A stretch of DNA of 64,000 nucleotides, from contig NZ_MDGM01000012.1 in assembly GCF_002742285.1 (NCBI RefSeq), positions 124,001 to 188,000 on the forward strand, read 5' to 3'. The position numbers and the translations under genes are program-made. Source of the DNA: Paramylibacter kogurei (GTDB taxonomy: Bacteria > Pseudomonadota > Alphaproteobacteria > Rhodobacterales > Rhodobacteraceae). Shown here one piece after another: positions 27,036-35,948 of this stretch (positions are counted from its first letter, which is position 1; each line of letters starts with the position of its first letter). The notes beneath the pieces were generated by a model. The model ran no database searches, was not told the DNA's origin, and saw only the letters and a list, made by a program, of their open reading frames with translations.

Positions 27036-27984
27036 AAATAGATGGACCGATCAAAATCGCCAGAAGCGGTGGCAAGATAAATAGCATTGTACACAGTGTC
27101 ATTTTTGTAGGCAATGTGTTTGCTTTTTCTTCGGCGCGCATCACGCGTTTGTCACGCATCTCTGATGAAAACAGACGCAACGCTTCACCGATGGTGGTAC
27201 CAAATGTTGCTGACTGAATAAGAACGGTTACGAATGCCTTGATATCCGCAACATCGCTTCGGCTTGCGAAATCACGCAACACTGTTGAACGATCCTTACC
27301 AGCGCGCATTTCGTTTGAAATGATCGTGAGCTCTTCGGCCAATGTTGGATAGCCATCTTCAATTTCGCGCGAAACCCGCAAAATCGTATGATCCAAGGTT
27401 TGGCCAGATTCCACACAGATCAACATCAAATCCAACGCATCGGGAAACGCTTCTAACAATTCCGTTTGGCGGGTTTGACGACGGCGTTCCACCCAATAAT
27501 GGGGCAGGTAATAACCCGCCAACGCTGGCCCCAAAATCATCAAGGCCATTTTGATCGGTGTGCTACCTTCGGTAAACAAGAACACATATAAAGACGCGGC
27601 CACCAATGCCCCCAAGGACAATAGCAATTGCGCAGCGTGAAATGTGCGCACCGCACTACTTGTGCGATATCCCGCTTGGATCAGCTTGAGCCGCCGCGCA
27701 CTATATTGTTTTTGGTCCTGTGGTTCCAAATACGCAGCAAATCGATCAAGGTTGGGCCCTGATTGTTTCTGACGCAAGGCGGCCTTGTTCTTGGGATCGT
27801 TTTTGTTGGCTGGAATAAACGCTGTCGAGCCTTCCAATTTATCAAACGGATCCACCTGGCGTTTCAAGGCCATCGGAAGCGCGATCATAATCAGGAATAC
27901 GCCAAGCATACCAATTACGATTAACGGCCCATTGGGCCCCAATGCGTCTACAATAAATGCGAAAATTTCTTGAATAAGTTCCAA
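26995..27984 (-). CDS. tadC: Tad inner-membrane platform protein TadC
   Basis: TadC is one of the two GspF-like platform proteins with TadB. The 329 residues have N-terminal membrane segments (IVIGMLGVFLIMIALPM and a pair near 115-160), the GspF/T2SSF cytoplasmic region (FPDALDLMLICVESGQTLD) and a C-terminal helix (MTLCTMLFILPPLLAILIGP). The start is TTG at 27984, with AGGG seven bases upstream; no ATG is available before the first membrane segment. It follows tadB after 13 bases. Confidence 0.93.
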   Translation of the reverse strand: MELIQEIFAFIVDALGPNGPLIVIGMLGVFLIMIALPMALKRQVDPFDKLEGSTAFIPANKNDPKNKAALRQKQSGPNLDRFAAYLEPQDQKQYSARRLKLIQAGYRTSSAVRTFHAAQLLLSLGALVAASLYVFLFTEGSTPIKMALMILGPALAGYYLPHYWVERRRQTRQTELLEAFPDALDLMLICVESGQTLDHTILRVSREIEDGYPTLAEELTIISNEMRAGKDRSTVLRDFASRSDVADIKAFVTVLIQSATFGTTIGEALRLFSSEMRDKRVMRAEEKANTLPTKMTLCTMLFILPPLLAILIGPSIYDIYRFLVLGQSQ

Positions 27985-27997
27985 ATCGCTACCCTGT

Positions 27998-28960
27998 CTA
28001 TACTTTAATATTAACCATTGCGCGCATTACAAAGATGTTGACCACCAACATCGCGATAACAAAAATTGCGCCAGGTACGTAAATTACACTTTCTTTAATC
28101 GCGTCATAATAATTTGGGTTCATCAATTGGATGGCAACCAACGCACCAAATGGAAAGACTGACAAAAACCAGCCTGACCATTTTGCCTCTGCGGTGATGG
28201 CACGTACACGGCGGAAAAGTTTGAACCGTGCACGAATAATTTTGGATAAGCCGTCTAAAATTTCGGCCAAGTTACCACCTGAACGTGCCTGAATACCAAC
28301 AGCAACCGCGAAAAAGCGAACGTCTTGTAAATCGATACGATCCGCCATGTCGTTTAACGCTTCGGTTACTTCCATGCCATATGTTGCCTCATCGGCGATA
28401 ATGCCAAATTCGCTTCCGATTGGGTCGGGCATTTCCGCGGCGACCACGTTAATTGCGCTGGAAAACGGGTGCCCAACTTTTAGTGAGCGCACAACCAGAT
28501 CAACCGCGTCAGGAAGCTGTTCTTCGAAATCTGAAATACGTTTTTTCGCCTTGGAGTTTAACCAATAATAAACGCCACCGACGCCCAAGATGACGGCAAC
28601 AATGCCACATGTGGTTGGGCTGGCACTAGTGAAAAATGACAACATGATAAAGCTGAAAATCGCAACAAAGATCATGATCATAAACAATGCGCGGGGCGAA
28701 AACTGAATATTCGCTTGCGCCGCTTTTTTAGTAAGGATCGATACAATCGGAAGCGATAGTGAACGGCGATGCTGATCGCGTTCTTTGCGCAACGTTTGCA
28801 ACACTTCTTCTTGATCTTTACCTTGTTCCAGCAATGCCAAACGACGGTTCAGTGTTTTGGCATTACTAATCGTTTTGCCAAATGCCATAAGGTACAGGCC
28901 CTCGACGATCAAAATCACGCCGATAAAAATCAACAGAAATATAATTGCCTGATAGCCCAT
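27998..28960 (-). CDS. tadB: Tad inner-membrane platform protein TadB
   Basis: The 320-residue GspF-family protein begins with a membrane helix (AIIFLLIFIGVILIVEGLYL), has two more near residues 90-130, the T2SSF segment FEEQLPDAVDLVVRSLKVGHP and a C-terminal pair ending in IFVIAMLVVNIFVM. With TadC it forms the platform on which the CpaF ATPase works. ATG 28960 is preceded by GGGGAAAACC, nine bases after the cpaF stop. Confidence 0.94.
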   Translation of the reverse strand: MGYQAIIFLLIFIGVILIVEGLYLMAFGKTISNAKTLNRRLALLEQGKDQEEVLQTLRKERDQHRRSLSLPIVSILTKKAAQANIQFSPRALFMIMIFVAIFSFIMLSFFTSASPTTCGIVAVILGVGGVYYWLNSKAKKRISDFEEQLPDAVDLVVRSLKVGHPFSSAINVVAAEMPDPIGSEFGIIADEATYGMEVTEALNDMADRIDLQDVRFFAVAVGIQARSGGNLAEILDGLSKIIRARFKLFRRVRAITAEAKWSGWFLSVFPFGALVAIQLMNPNYYDAIKESVIYVPGAIFVIAMLVVNIFVMRAMVNIKV

Positions 28961-28969
28961 GGTTTTCCC

Positions 28970-30379
28970 CTATTGCGCCGCGGTTTGGGTATAAATGCTG
29001 GTCGGCAGACCGTAACCCCATTGTTCGAAACGATCCGTGAATTTTGAGCGGATACCTGTTGGGGTAAACCGTCCTTCGATCTTACCCTCAGAGTTAGTGC
29101 GGAGGATGTCGTATTTAAAGATCTCTTGCATAGAAATAATGTCACCTTCCAAACCGGTCAGTTCAGAAATAGAGGTCATACGACGCGAACCGTCTTGTAG
29201 ACGTTTCACCTGTACCACCACATTTACCGCGGATGCGATTTGTGAACGCGTTGCACGAAGCGGCATTTCCACACCCGTCATCGCAATCATATTTTCCATA
29301 CGCGATGTCGCATCACGTGCAGAGTTGGCGTGAATTGTTGTCATCGAACCATCGTGACCGGTGTTCATCGCCTGCAACATATCGATAACCTCGTCGCCAC
29401 GCGTCTCACCCACGATGATACGATCTGGTCGCATACGCAGAGCGTTTTTCAAAAGATCACGTTGTGAAACTTCGCCTTTGCCTTCAACGTTGGCGGGGCG
29501 GCTTTCCATACGTGCGATATGGGTTTGTTGTAATTGAAGCTCGGCCGTATCCTCGATTGTCGCGATACGTTCGTTATTGGCGATAAAGCCAGACAATGCG
29601 TTAAGCGTTGTGGTTTTACCTGAACCTGTACCGCCCGAAACGATGATATTCAAACGACAGGAAACGGCGGCTTGCAAATATGCGGCCATCTCTTCGGAAA
29701 AGGCACCAAATGCGATCAATTTATCGATGCTGAGCTTTTCTTTTTTAAATTTACGAATGGAAACCAATGCACCGTCAACGGCGATGGGTGGAACCATTGC
29801 GTTAAAGCGCGAACCATCGGTCAAACGCGCGTCAACATATGGGTTACTTTCGTCGATACGACGACCAACAGCGGAAACGATTTTATCGATCACACGACGC
29901 AAATGCTGTTCGTCGCTGAATTGAACATCTGTCAGGGAAAGTTTACCGTCAACCTCGACGAAAATCTGTTTACAGCCGTTGATCAAAATATCGTTGATAT
30001 CTTCGTCTTTCAACAATGGCTCTAACGGCCCAAGGCCGGTAACTTCGTCAAACAATTCCTGGATCAGGTTTTCGCGTTCGGCTTTGTTCAAAACCGTACC
30101 AGTTTCCGCCAAGCCATCCATTGTAATGGCCAGAATTTCGCGTTTCAAATCCGCGTCACTGGCCGTCTCAATCGCGGCTAAGTTCAAGTTTTCCAAAAGC
30201 CTGCGGTGCATATCAAGACGCAGATCCATCAACATCCGACGGCGTTTGTCCTCTTTGGACATGGCCTGTTGCGCAGGCGCCGCCGCTTTTGCGGTGGGTT
30301 TTGCAACCGCAGCAGATGTTGAAACGGGTGCGAGTGTTGCGCCAGTAGGTGTTGCTGGCTTTTGGTACTTTTTAAACAT
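28970..30379 (-). CDS. cpaF: Tad pilus assembly ATPase CpaF/TadA
   Basis: This GspE-type hexameric ATPase powers Flp pilus assembly. The 469 residues have a variable Ala/Pro-rich N-terminus (1-40), the N-terminal domain, Walker [12 protein letters not shown] (about 248-258) and Walker B-type [16 protein letters not shown] with the following [16 protein letters not shown] histidine box. The start ATG lies three bases after the cpaE stop, so the two are coupled. Confidence 0.96.
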   Translation of the reverse strand: MFKKYQKPATPTGATLAPVSTSAAVAKPTAKAAAPAQQAMSKEDKRRRMLMDLRLDMHRRLLENLNLAAIETASDADLKREILAITMDGLAETGTVLNKAERENLIQELFDEVTGLGPLEPLLKDEDINDILINGCKQIFVEVDGKLSLTDVQFSDEQHLRRVIDKIVSAVGRRIDESNPYVDARLTDGSRFNAMVPPIAVDGALVSIRKFKKEKLSIDKLIAFGAFSEEMAAYLQAAVSCRLNIIVSGGTGSGKTTTLNALSGFIANNERIATIEDTAELQLQQTHIARMESRPANVEGKGEVSQRDLLKNALRMRPDRIIVGETRGDEVIDMLQAMNTGHDGSMTTIHANSARDATSRMENMIAMTGVEMPLRATRSQIASAVNVVVQVKRLQDGSRRMTSISELTGLEGDIISMQEIFKYDILRTNSEGKIEGRFTPTGIRSKFTDRFEQWGYGLPTSIYTQTAAQ

Positions 30380-30382
30380 ACG

Positions 30383-31933
30383 TTATGCCCTTGCTTTTAC
30401 GTCCGCCGAGTCCTTGGCAACAGAAACCAGATTTTCGGCAATTTTGCGAATTTCTTTTCGCAGCGGGTTGCGGCCCGCCACTTCGGCCAAGGGTGTCCCT
30501 TGGTCACATGCATTCAAGACTTGTTTGCCACCATCAGGCAGCGCCCAACGGAATTCTACGTTCAAACTGTCTGACATGCGTTTCATCCGTGAACGCCCTG
30601 ACAGATCGGTTTTCTTGGGTGCACGGTTCATGATGAACTGCACCTTTTCATATGGCAGATCATCGGATTTCAAAACGCGCAAGAAACGCAACGCATTTTG
30701 TGCGGTGCGCATTTCAACTTCGCCCACAGCAAGGTAAAGTTTGGCGCGTTGCAATACGGCTTCGCTCCAGCTTACCAATGCGGTTGGCAAATCAACGATG
30801 ACGTAATCATACATTGATGTGACCAAATCAAGCAGTTGTGCAATTTCTTCTGCATCTGCAACTTCGAGCGGAACCGCATCAATTGGTGCGGGCAATACGT
30901 CTAATTTGCCTTTGTATTTGGGCACGGCTTGGCTAAACGCTTGGCTGTCTAGCCCAACGCCAGAAGACAATAATTCCAATCCAATATCAGAACGCCCAAC
31001 GTCAAGATATGTTGCGATCGACCCAAATTGGAAACCGAAATCTAGCAAACAAACCTTTGCGTCGTCTTTGGCAATGATATTTTGAATTTCCCAAGCAAGG
31101 TTGGCAGCAAGTGTCGATGCGCCAACACCACCAGCCAATCCATAAACAGGCAGTAAAATTCCATCCTTGCCAGTTGCCACAGGTGCTTGTTGTGGTGCCG
31201 GGGCAGGTGGCGCAATAGGCTGCACATTTGATGGGGCAGCTTGCGGTGCCTCTTGTGGGGCAGCGGGCGTAGGCGCAGGTGTTTCTGGTTGCGCTTGGGG
31301 CGCTGGTTCTGCTGCGGGCTGCACGTCTTGTGGTTCAGGTGCTGCATTAAATGTCGGCGCCTCGGGCGCGGCCGCGGTTGGTGTGGCCGCTGCAACATCA
31401 GGTTCTGCAACGGGTGCAGGGTCTTCAATTGCGGGCGCTGCAGGTGCAGCGGATGCATCCTGTGGAATTGGTGTTGATGGTGCGCCTGTGTCAGTCAGAT
31501 CAAAATTCATCATCGGCGCAGCGGGTTTCGTTTCAACCGGGGTTTCTTCAGCCTTTGCAAAGGATGCTTTCAATGCACCATCGGGCAATGGATAGGGAAG
31601 AAAGTCATCGGCGTCAGACCGCATAAGTTGTTGTAATGAAACGGCATCTAGGTTTTTTGTGACCAATGTAACCGACAATTGGCGAGACTTTGCCGCGCCA
31701 ACAATTTCGACGATATTTTCAATATCAACATCATCAGTTTCATCAATTGCAATCAACACATGATCCATCTGTTCAGAATGGCGGCTGTTCAAAACTGGTA
31801 GTGCGTCTTCTAAATTCAATCCGCCCCAATTTTCGCCAAATAAATCCTGCATCTGATCAATGATTTGATCAAAGGCTTCAAGATTTGGTGCAATTGCGCA
31901 TGCAATGATGCGGCCGCTATTGTCAGATGTCAT
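30383..31933 (-). CDS. cpaE: Tad localisation ATPase CpaE/TadZ
   Basis: CpaE/TadZ positions the Tad machine at the pole. The 516 residues have an N-terminal receiver-like domain (1-120), a long Ala/Pro/Glu-rich linker (about 140-255) and a MinD/ParA-like ATPase whose P-loop is atypical (AGGVGASTLAANLAWE, with no KGGxGK lysine pattern), as is common in TadZ. Walker B-like DYVIVDLPT follows. ATG 31933 has GGAAG upstream. A terminator sits upstream of its promoter, so this starts the cpaE-F-tadBCD transcript. Confidence 0.9.
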   Translation of the reverse strand: MTSDNSGRIIACAIAPNLEAFDQIIDQMQDLFGENWGGLNLEDALPVLNSRHSEQMDHVLIAIDETDDVDIENIVEIVGAAKSRQLSVTLVTKNLDAVSLQQLMRSDADDFLPYPLPDGALKASFAKAEETPVETKPAAPMMNFDLTDTGAPSTPIPQDASAAPAAPAIEDPAPVAEPDVAAATPTAAAPEAPTFNAAPEPQDVQPAAEPAPQAQPETPAPTPAAPQEAPQAAPSNVQPIAPPAPAPQQAPVATGKDGILLPVYGLAGGVGASTLAANLAWEIQNIIAKDDAKVCLLDFGFQFGSIATYLDVGRSDIGLELLSSGVGLDSQAFSQAVPKYKGKLDVLPAPIDAVPLEVADAEEIAQLLDLVTSMYDYVIVDLPTALVSWSEAVLQRAKLYLAVGEVEMRTAQNALRFLRVLKSDDLPYEKVQFIMNRAPKKTDLSGRSRMKRMSDSLNVEFRWALPDGGKQVLNACDQGTPLAEVAGRNPLRKEIRKIAENLVSVAKDSADVKARA

Positions 31934-32054
31934 GTCCCTTACTTCCCTCGTATTAGCGAATCGATAAAATCATATTCTTAAGTGCTAACCATAAGCCAAG
32001 TATAGAAAGAATATGGCTTTTTTTGGGGCAGGGCGGGGCAATGCCCATAAAAAA

Positions 32055-32084
32055 AGTGCAGCAAAGACACGTTTCTGCTGCACT
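32055..32084 (-). terminator. Terminator after the cpaB-cpaC-ompA-like unit
   Basis: AGTGCAGCA (32055-32063) and TGCTGCACT (32076-32084) form a 9-bp stem; on the minus strand it runs into TTTTTTTATGGG. It separates the OmpA-like gene from cpaE. Confidence 0.82.
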
Positions 32085-32114
32085 CGAAAGGTTTATTTTT
32101 TGTTAAGCTTCAAC

Positions 32115-32762
32115 TTATTGGTTTGAACTCACCTGTGTGTTGTCGCCTTCACCAACATAACGGCGATAAATACCGCGGGCGTATTTGCCATCCAGCAAAC
32201 CATCATTCGCTGGGTTATAGAACCCTTTAACCTCGGTCACTGTGCGACGGTTCTCGCGGCTGCGGCCTTGGGTTAATACCAAGGGGCGTGTTTCGCCAAA
32301 TGAAACCACGGCTTCCACTTTGCGACGATCAACACCCTGTGCGATCAAATAATTGACCGCGGCCTGTGCACGACGTTTACCCAAACGCTGGTTGTAAGCA
32401 TTGCTACCCACTTTATCAGCATGTCCAAACACACGGAACGTGATGTCAGGGTGCGCCAAAATCCACTGTGCTTGTTGGCGAAGCTGTGCTTGTGCGTTTG
32501 CATCAAGTTTCGCTGAATCAAACGCAAAGTTGATTGTGGCGGGTGCCTCTGATGCGAACAAACGCGTCAAGCTTTTGATGTATTCCAGACGTTCGCTGAT
32601 TGACATGACCTTAACATTATTGGCCGTGGCATATCCAAATCCACCGTGCAACGCATCGGCGCCAGCGTCACGCCCGCCCAGTGTTGTGTATCGAGATTCA
32701 GGTGCACAAGCGCCAAGAGCGGCAAGGAACGAAATGCTGATTGTAAGTTTTTTCAATGTCAT
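32115..32762 (-). CDS. OmpA-family lipoprotein of the Tad locus
   Basis: The 215-residue protein starts with a lipoprotein signal ending in LGAC (Cys19) and has a C-terminal OmpA/Pal peptidoglycan-binding domain (FGHADKVGSNAYNQRLGKRRA, split by position about 118-138). I chose ATG 32762, with GGAG upstream; a longer frame reaches into cpaC. It takes the place that CpaD-like proteins occupy next to the secretin in other Tad loci and probably ties the secretin to the cell wall. It starts four bases after the cpaC stop. Confidence 0.86.
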   Translation of the reverse strand: MTLKKLTISISFLAALGACAPESRYTTLGGRDAGADALHGGFGYATANNVKVMSISERLEYIKSLTRLFASEAPATINFAFDSAKLDANAQAQLRQQAQWILAHPDITFRVFGHADKVGSNAYNQRLGKRRAQAAVNYLIAQGVDRRKVEAVVSFGETRPLVLTQGRSRENRRTVTEVKGFYNPANDGLLDGKYARGIYRRYVGEGDNTQVSSNQ

Positions 32763-32766
32763 TGTC

Positions 32767-34197
32767 TTACTCCACCACATATCCATAGGAACCTTTGTAA
32801 TCCTGCGATGAAACAGAGCCCGCTGCGGTGCCTTGTACGACACCACGTGATTTTGGTGCTGCTGTTTTACCATTCAGGAACAAATCCGCTTCTGTTGGCA
32901 ATTTCACACGATCCGTTGGCAATACCAAGCTGTCGCCATTGACAGGTGTTACCAAGTGCGGCGTAACGATAATCACCAGTTCACTTTGGCTGCGCGCGTA
33001 ATCGGCACTGCGAAACAGTGACCCAAGGATTGGAACGTCGCCGATCCAAGGAACCTGAGACGCGACATCGTTAAAGTTGTCTTGCAACAGACCCGCAATC
33101 GCGATGCTTTGCCCGTCTTTCAACTCAACAACAGTTTCTGCGCGACGTTCGCTGAACGCAGGGACAGATATACCGCCTGTTGTAATTGAATTGGTCGAGT
33201 CAACGTTACTTACAGATGTGTTAATGACCAGATTGATCAAAGAATCACGCAAAACTGTTGGCGTGAATTCCATTTGAACACCAAACGGACGATAAGAAAT
33301 CGAATATCCGCCTTCGCCGTCACTCACAGGGATTGGGAATTCACCACCAGCAAGGAAGTTTGCTTCTTTACCTGAAATTGTGGTCAAGTTTGGTTCCGCC
33401 AATGTGCGAACCATGCCCTTAGTTTCAAGAGCTTCAAGCAAAAGCCCCATGGTCGCGCCACCGACACTGAAATCCAACCCAAGCATGCCCTGACGATTGT
33501 TGCTGGATGTAATTCCACCGATCCCACCGCCAAGGAAACCGCTAAAGTTGCTGCCTTGTACGGCTTGCCCCGCACCTGCGGCGACATCGCCAGCACCGTT
33601 AATAAATCCGATGCTTGCACTTAGCTCTTTTGATACTGAGCGACTCATTTCGGCAAAGCGTACTTTTAACATTACCTGTTGTGCGCCGCCAACATTCATC
33701 AAGTTGGTCACTTTGTCTGGCGCATAACGCCCAGCCAACTCCAATGCTTGGCTTAATGGTTGAATACCACTCACCGTGCCGCTTAATACGATGCCTTCAC
33801 CCGCTGTGCGGACATCAATTTTTTCATCGGGCAGAATTTCGCGTAAACGCTCTTTGAATTCTGCGATATCAGGTGCGACTTGAATTTCAACATTGGTGAT
33901 CAAGTTGCCTTCTGGTCCCAATAACGTCAACGTGGTGCGTCCTGGGGTTTTACCAATGATATAAATGGTGCGATCGGTTAAAACCGCAACATCGGCCACG
34001 CCTGGGTTTGCAACGGATAATTCGGCAAACGGTTGGTCTGCTTCCATCACGACAGCGCGGTTAAGTGAAATGCGGATGTTACTGGACGTAGCTCCGCGCA
34101 TAATTTTCAATGTTGATTGTGCTGCTGCGATATCAACAATTGCTGTACTGCTGGACAAGCCGATCAAGCTTGCCGCAAGTAAATTGCGTAGTTTCAT
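32767..34197 (-). CDS. cpaC: Tad outer-membrane secretin CpaC/RcpA
   Basis: CpaC forms the outer-membrane pore for the Flp pilus. The 476 residues have a signal peptide (likely cut after AAA, before QSTLK), an N-terminal pilus-assembly domain (RAVVMEADQPFAELSVANPG), then the secretin domain (VMLKVRFAEMSRSVSKEL, then QMEFTPTVLRDSLINLVI and IPWIGD-like VPWIGDVPILGSLFRS). ATG 34197 has GAGGCAGGA upstream. It is followed by the OmpA-like lipoprotein. Confidence 0.95.
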   Translation of the reverse strand: MKLRNLLAASLIGLSSSTAIVDIAAAQSTLKIMRGATSSNIRISLNRAVVMEADQPFAELSVANPGVADVAVLTDRTIYIIGKTPGRTTLTLLGPEGNLITNVEIQVAPDIAEFKERLREILPDEKIDVRTAGEGIVLSGTVSGIQPLSQALELAGRYAPDKVTNLMNVGGAQQVMLKVRFAEMSRSVSKELSASIGFINGAGDVAAGAGQAVQGSNFSGFLGGGIGGITSSNNRQGMLGLDFSVGGATMGLLLEALETKGMVRTLAEPNLTTISGKEANFLAGGEFPIPVSDGEGGYSISYRPFGVQMEFTPTVLRDSLINLVINTSVSNVDSTNSITTGGISVPAFSERRAETVVELKDGQSIAIAGLLQDNFNDVASQVPWIGDVPILGSLFRSADYARSQSELVIIVTPHLVTPVNGDSLVLPTDRVKLPTEADLFLNGKTAAPKSRGVVQGTAAGSVSSQDYKGSYGYVVE

Positions 34198-34361
34198 TGT
34201 GATCCTGCCTCTCTGAACCACGGGTGTGTGACATATTTTTTTGTCGTTATTGTCTGACTGTGGAACAATTCGTGTTTTATTTCAAGAATCAATATCTTGG
34301 ACGCCACAAATTATGTGGACAACACGCAACAGTCTGTAAAAGGCAGGTATGAAAAATTGGG

Positions 34362-35207
34362 TCAGTTACACGGAACAGGAATGCGTTTTACTTCACCGCC
34401 TTGGCGGGAAACTACTGTGCAAACCTGTTTCTTGGCAACAGGTGCCGCTTTTTCTGGTTCTTTGATATCAAGCAAGATGCGCTGGTTGATCTCGATTTCT
34501 TCTTCGTTCTTTTCGGTGTCTTCGACGCCACGCAATGCCATTTGCAATTTCCCTGTTGCTTGGGCTTGCGCCAATGATGCAACGGTACGCGGTGGTACAG
34601 CCACCGTAATTGTGCGCGCAACCACAGAACGATTGATATCTTCGTCAGAAATCTGATCAATCGCGATCAATGTGATGCCATCAAGGATCAGACGTGAAAT
34701 GGTTTCGTTACCGACACGACCGGTCCAATAAACATCGATATTATCACCTGGGCGTAAGAAGCCGGATACACCGGATGCCACATCAACACGCAATGCGAAT
34801 GCGCGTAAACCTTGGCCCAATGTTGTGGATAGCCCCCCACCTTGACCAAAATCAGAAACTTTTTTTACTGAAATAATTTCGCCCGCATCAATTGCGCGCA
34901 AAACTGTGCGTGGTTCGGTTTCTACACCTTCTGCACCAAACAGTTTTTCTTTGCTGTTGAATGCGGCCTTCGGAACGCCTTCGCTTGGCCAATCAATAAA
35001 TTTAACATCTTTGTCGCCAAGCCGCTTGCCGTATTTCAAATCTTTGGTGGCAATGGCAACAGGAACGAATTTGATGTTTTTCGCGACTTTGCCACGCAAT
35101 TGCGCAACCAACTGATCTTGTTCGGTCAGACGTTGCATAACCATATACGCAACCGTGCCAGCGATGGCCAAACCAAGCAGAAGAATTAAGATGGATAAAA
35201 TGCGCAT
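34362..35207 (-). CDS. cpaB: Flp pilus assembly protein CpaB/RcpC
   Basis: The 281-residue protein has an N-terminal membrane anchor (ILSILILLLGLAIAGTVAYMV), a SAF domain (ATKDLKYGKRLGDKDVKFID) and the RcpC/CpaB domain (GLRAFALRVDVASGVSGFLR). It is thought to line the secretin channel in the periplasm. ATG 35207 is preceded by GGGAAC. The 201-base gap to flp contains the flp terminator and the start of this transcription unit. Confidence 0.93.
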   Translation of the reverse strand: MRILSILILLLGLAIAGTVAYMVMQRLTEQDQLVAQLRGKVAKNIKFVPVAIATKDLKYGKRLGDKDVKFIDWPSEGVPKAAFNSKEKLFGAEGVETEPRTVLRAIDAGEIISVKKVSDFGQGGGLSTTLGQGLRAFALRVDVASGVSGFLRPGDNIDVYWTGRVGNETISRLILDGITLIAIDQISDEDINRSVVARTITVAVPPRTVASLAQAQATGKLQMALRGVEDTEKNEEEIEINQRILLDIKEPEKAAPVAKKQVCTVVSRQGGEVKRIPVPCN

Positions 35208-35329
35208 TTAAAGTTCCCAATGTTTGGTCGGCGTCAAAGTGAAATTTGTTTCACAACAGCATTCATCATAAGCATCATAAGAATACAAGCAAGACTTGCA
35301 GGGATAAATAATCTGTGTGTTAGATGAAA

Positions 35330-35353
35330 AAAACAGCCCCGCGGGGCTGTTTT
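35330..35353 (-). terminator. Terminator after flp
   Basis: AAAACAGCCCC and GGGGCTGTTTT flank GC; on the minus strand it continues into further Ts. The location 56 bases past the flp stop fits a strong terminator that lets the abundant pilin mRNA be made apart from cpaB. Confidence 0.88.
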
Positions 35354-35408
35354 CGAATTCAAATTCTATTTGGTGACAAAACGCTGTGTCTTGAAACCAA
35401 GTCAGCTA

Positions 35409-35618
35409 TTAAGAGCCAGTTGCTTCAGCAGCAGCTTCTTCCATTGCTGTACCTGAGTTTTCAACTTGTGTCGCGATTTTGCCAACTGTTTCGCTGATTG
35501 GGCCACGCAATACGTTGCCGATACCCAAAGCCAAGATAACCAAAGCAGCTGCAAGAACAACCCAGTCTACAGTAACCGCACCAGATTCGTCTTTTTTGAA
35601 CATGTTAAATAGTTTCAT
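35409..35618 (-). CDS. flp: Flp/Fap-type IVb pilin
   Basis: The 69-residue prepilin has a basic leader and the cleavage region KKDESG/AVTVDW, followed by a hydrophobic helix (WVVLAAALVILALGIGNVL). Cleavage after Gly13 by CpaA gives a mature pilin of 56 residues. The usual mature Glu5-Tyr6 pair of Flp pilins is Asp-Trp here. The ribosome-binding site AAAAGGG is strong. It is monocistronic, with its own terminator, as expected for the major structural subunit. Confidence 0.93.
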   Translation of the reverse strand: MKLFNMFKKDESGAVTVDWVVLAAALVILALGIGNVLRGPISETVGKIATQVENSGTAMEEAAAEATGS

Positions 35619-35948
35619 AATTTTACCCTTTTCAAGTTTTAAGTCGCCCCACCCTCATGAGGCATTGGTTTAGATAGTTGTGATCGTCTTAGCGTTGATC
35701 GACACTTCCCGTTCTCGGTGATACAAATAAAGACACCAATTGCGGCAACAATTGGTTTTTAGGAATGTTTTTCGAACAAATCTAAATATTTTTTGATTTA
35801 CCCTTATAAAACAGCAACTTATCGCTCAATTTTTTTTGCTTTGCGGTCCAAAAGACACAAGTTTGCGCTCTTTTGCCCTTATTCCCGCCCGATTTTAACG
35901 CTGGTTTTTGGTTTTTTTACGTGTCTAATGGTCAAAAAGGGTGAATTC
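35619..35948. other. 330-bp divergent intergenic region between flp and the lytic transglycosylase
   Basis: This gap must hold the flp promoter on the minus strand and the lytic transglycosylase promoter on the plus strand; its right half is very AT-rich (35760-35830). I see no convincing CtrA site (TTAA-N7-TTAA). The one clear structure is the hairpin at 35735-35756. No open frame with a good start and ribosome-binding site was found inside it. Confidence 0.6.
35735..35760 (+). terminator. Orphan hairpin with T-run upstream of the lytic transglycosylase
   Basis: ACCAATTG (35735-35742) and CAATTGGT (35749-35756) form a perfect 8-bp inverted repeat followed by TTTT. It reads as a plus-strand terminator although no plus-strand gene lies upstream, so it could end a small RNA starting in 35620-35700, or be an operator. 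Confidence 0.4.

Noticed and set aside
31167..31595. Plus-strand open frame over the cpaE linker
   Set aside because: It is the antisense of the Pro/Ala-rich linker and gives a Gly/Ala/Cys repeat product with no coding features.
31970..32000. CtrA-like site upstream of cpaE (TTAAGTGCTAACCAT)
   Set aside because: The half-sites do not have the TTAA-N7-TTAA spacing.
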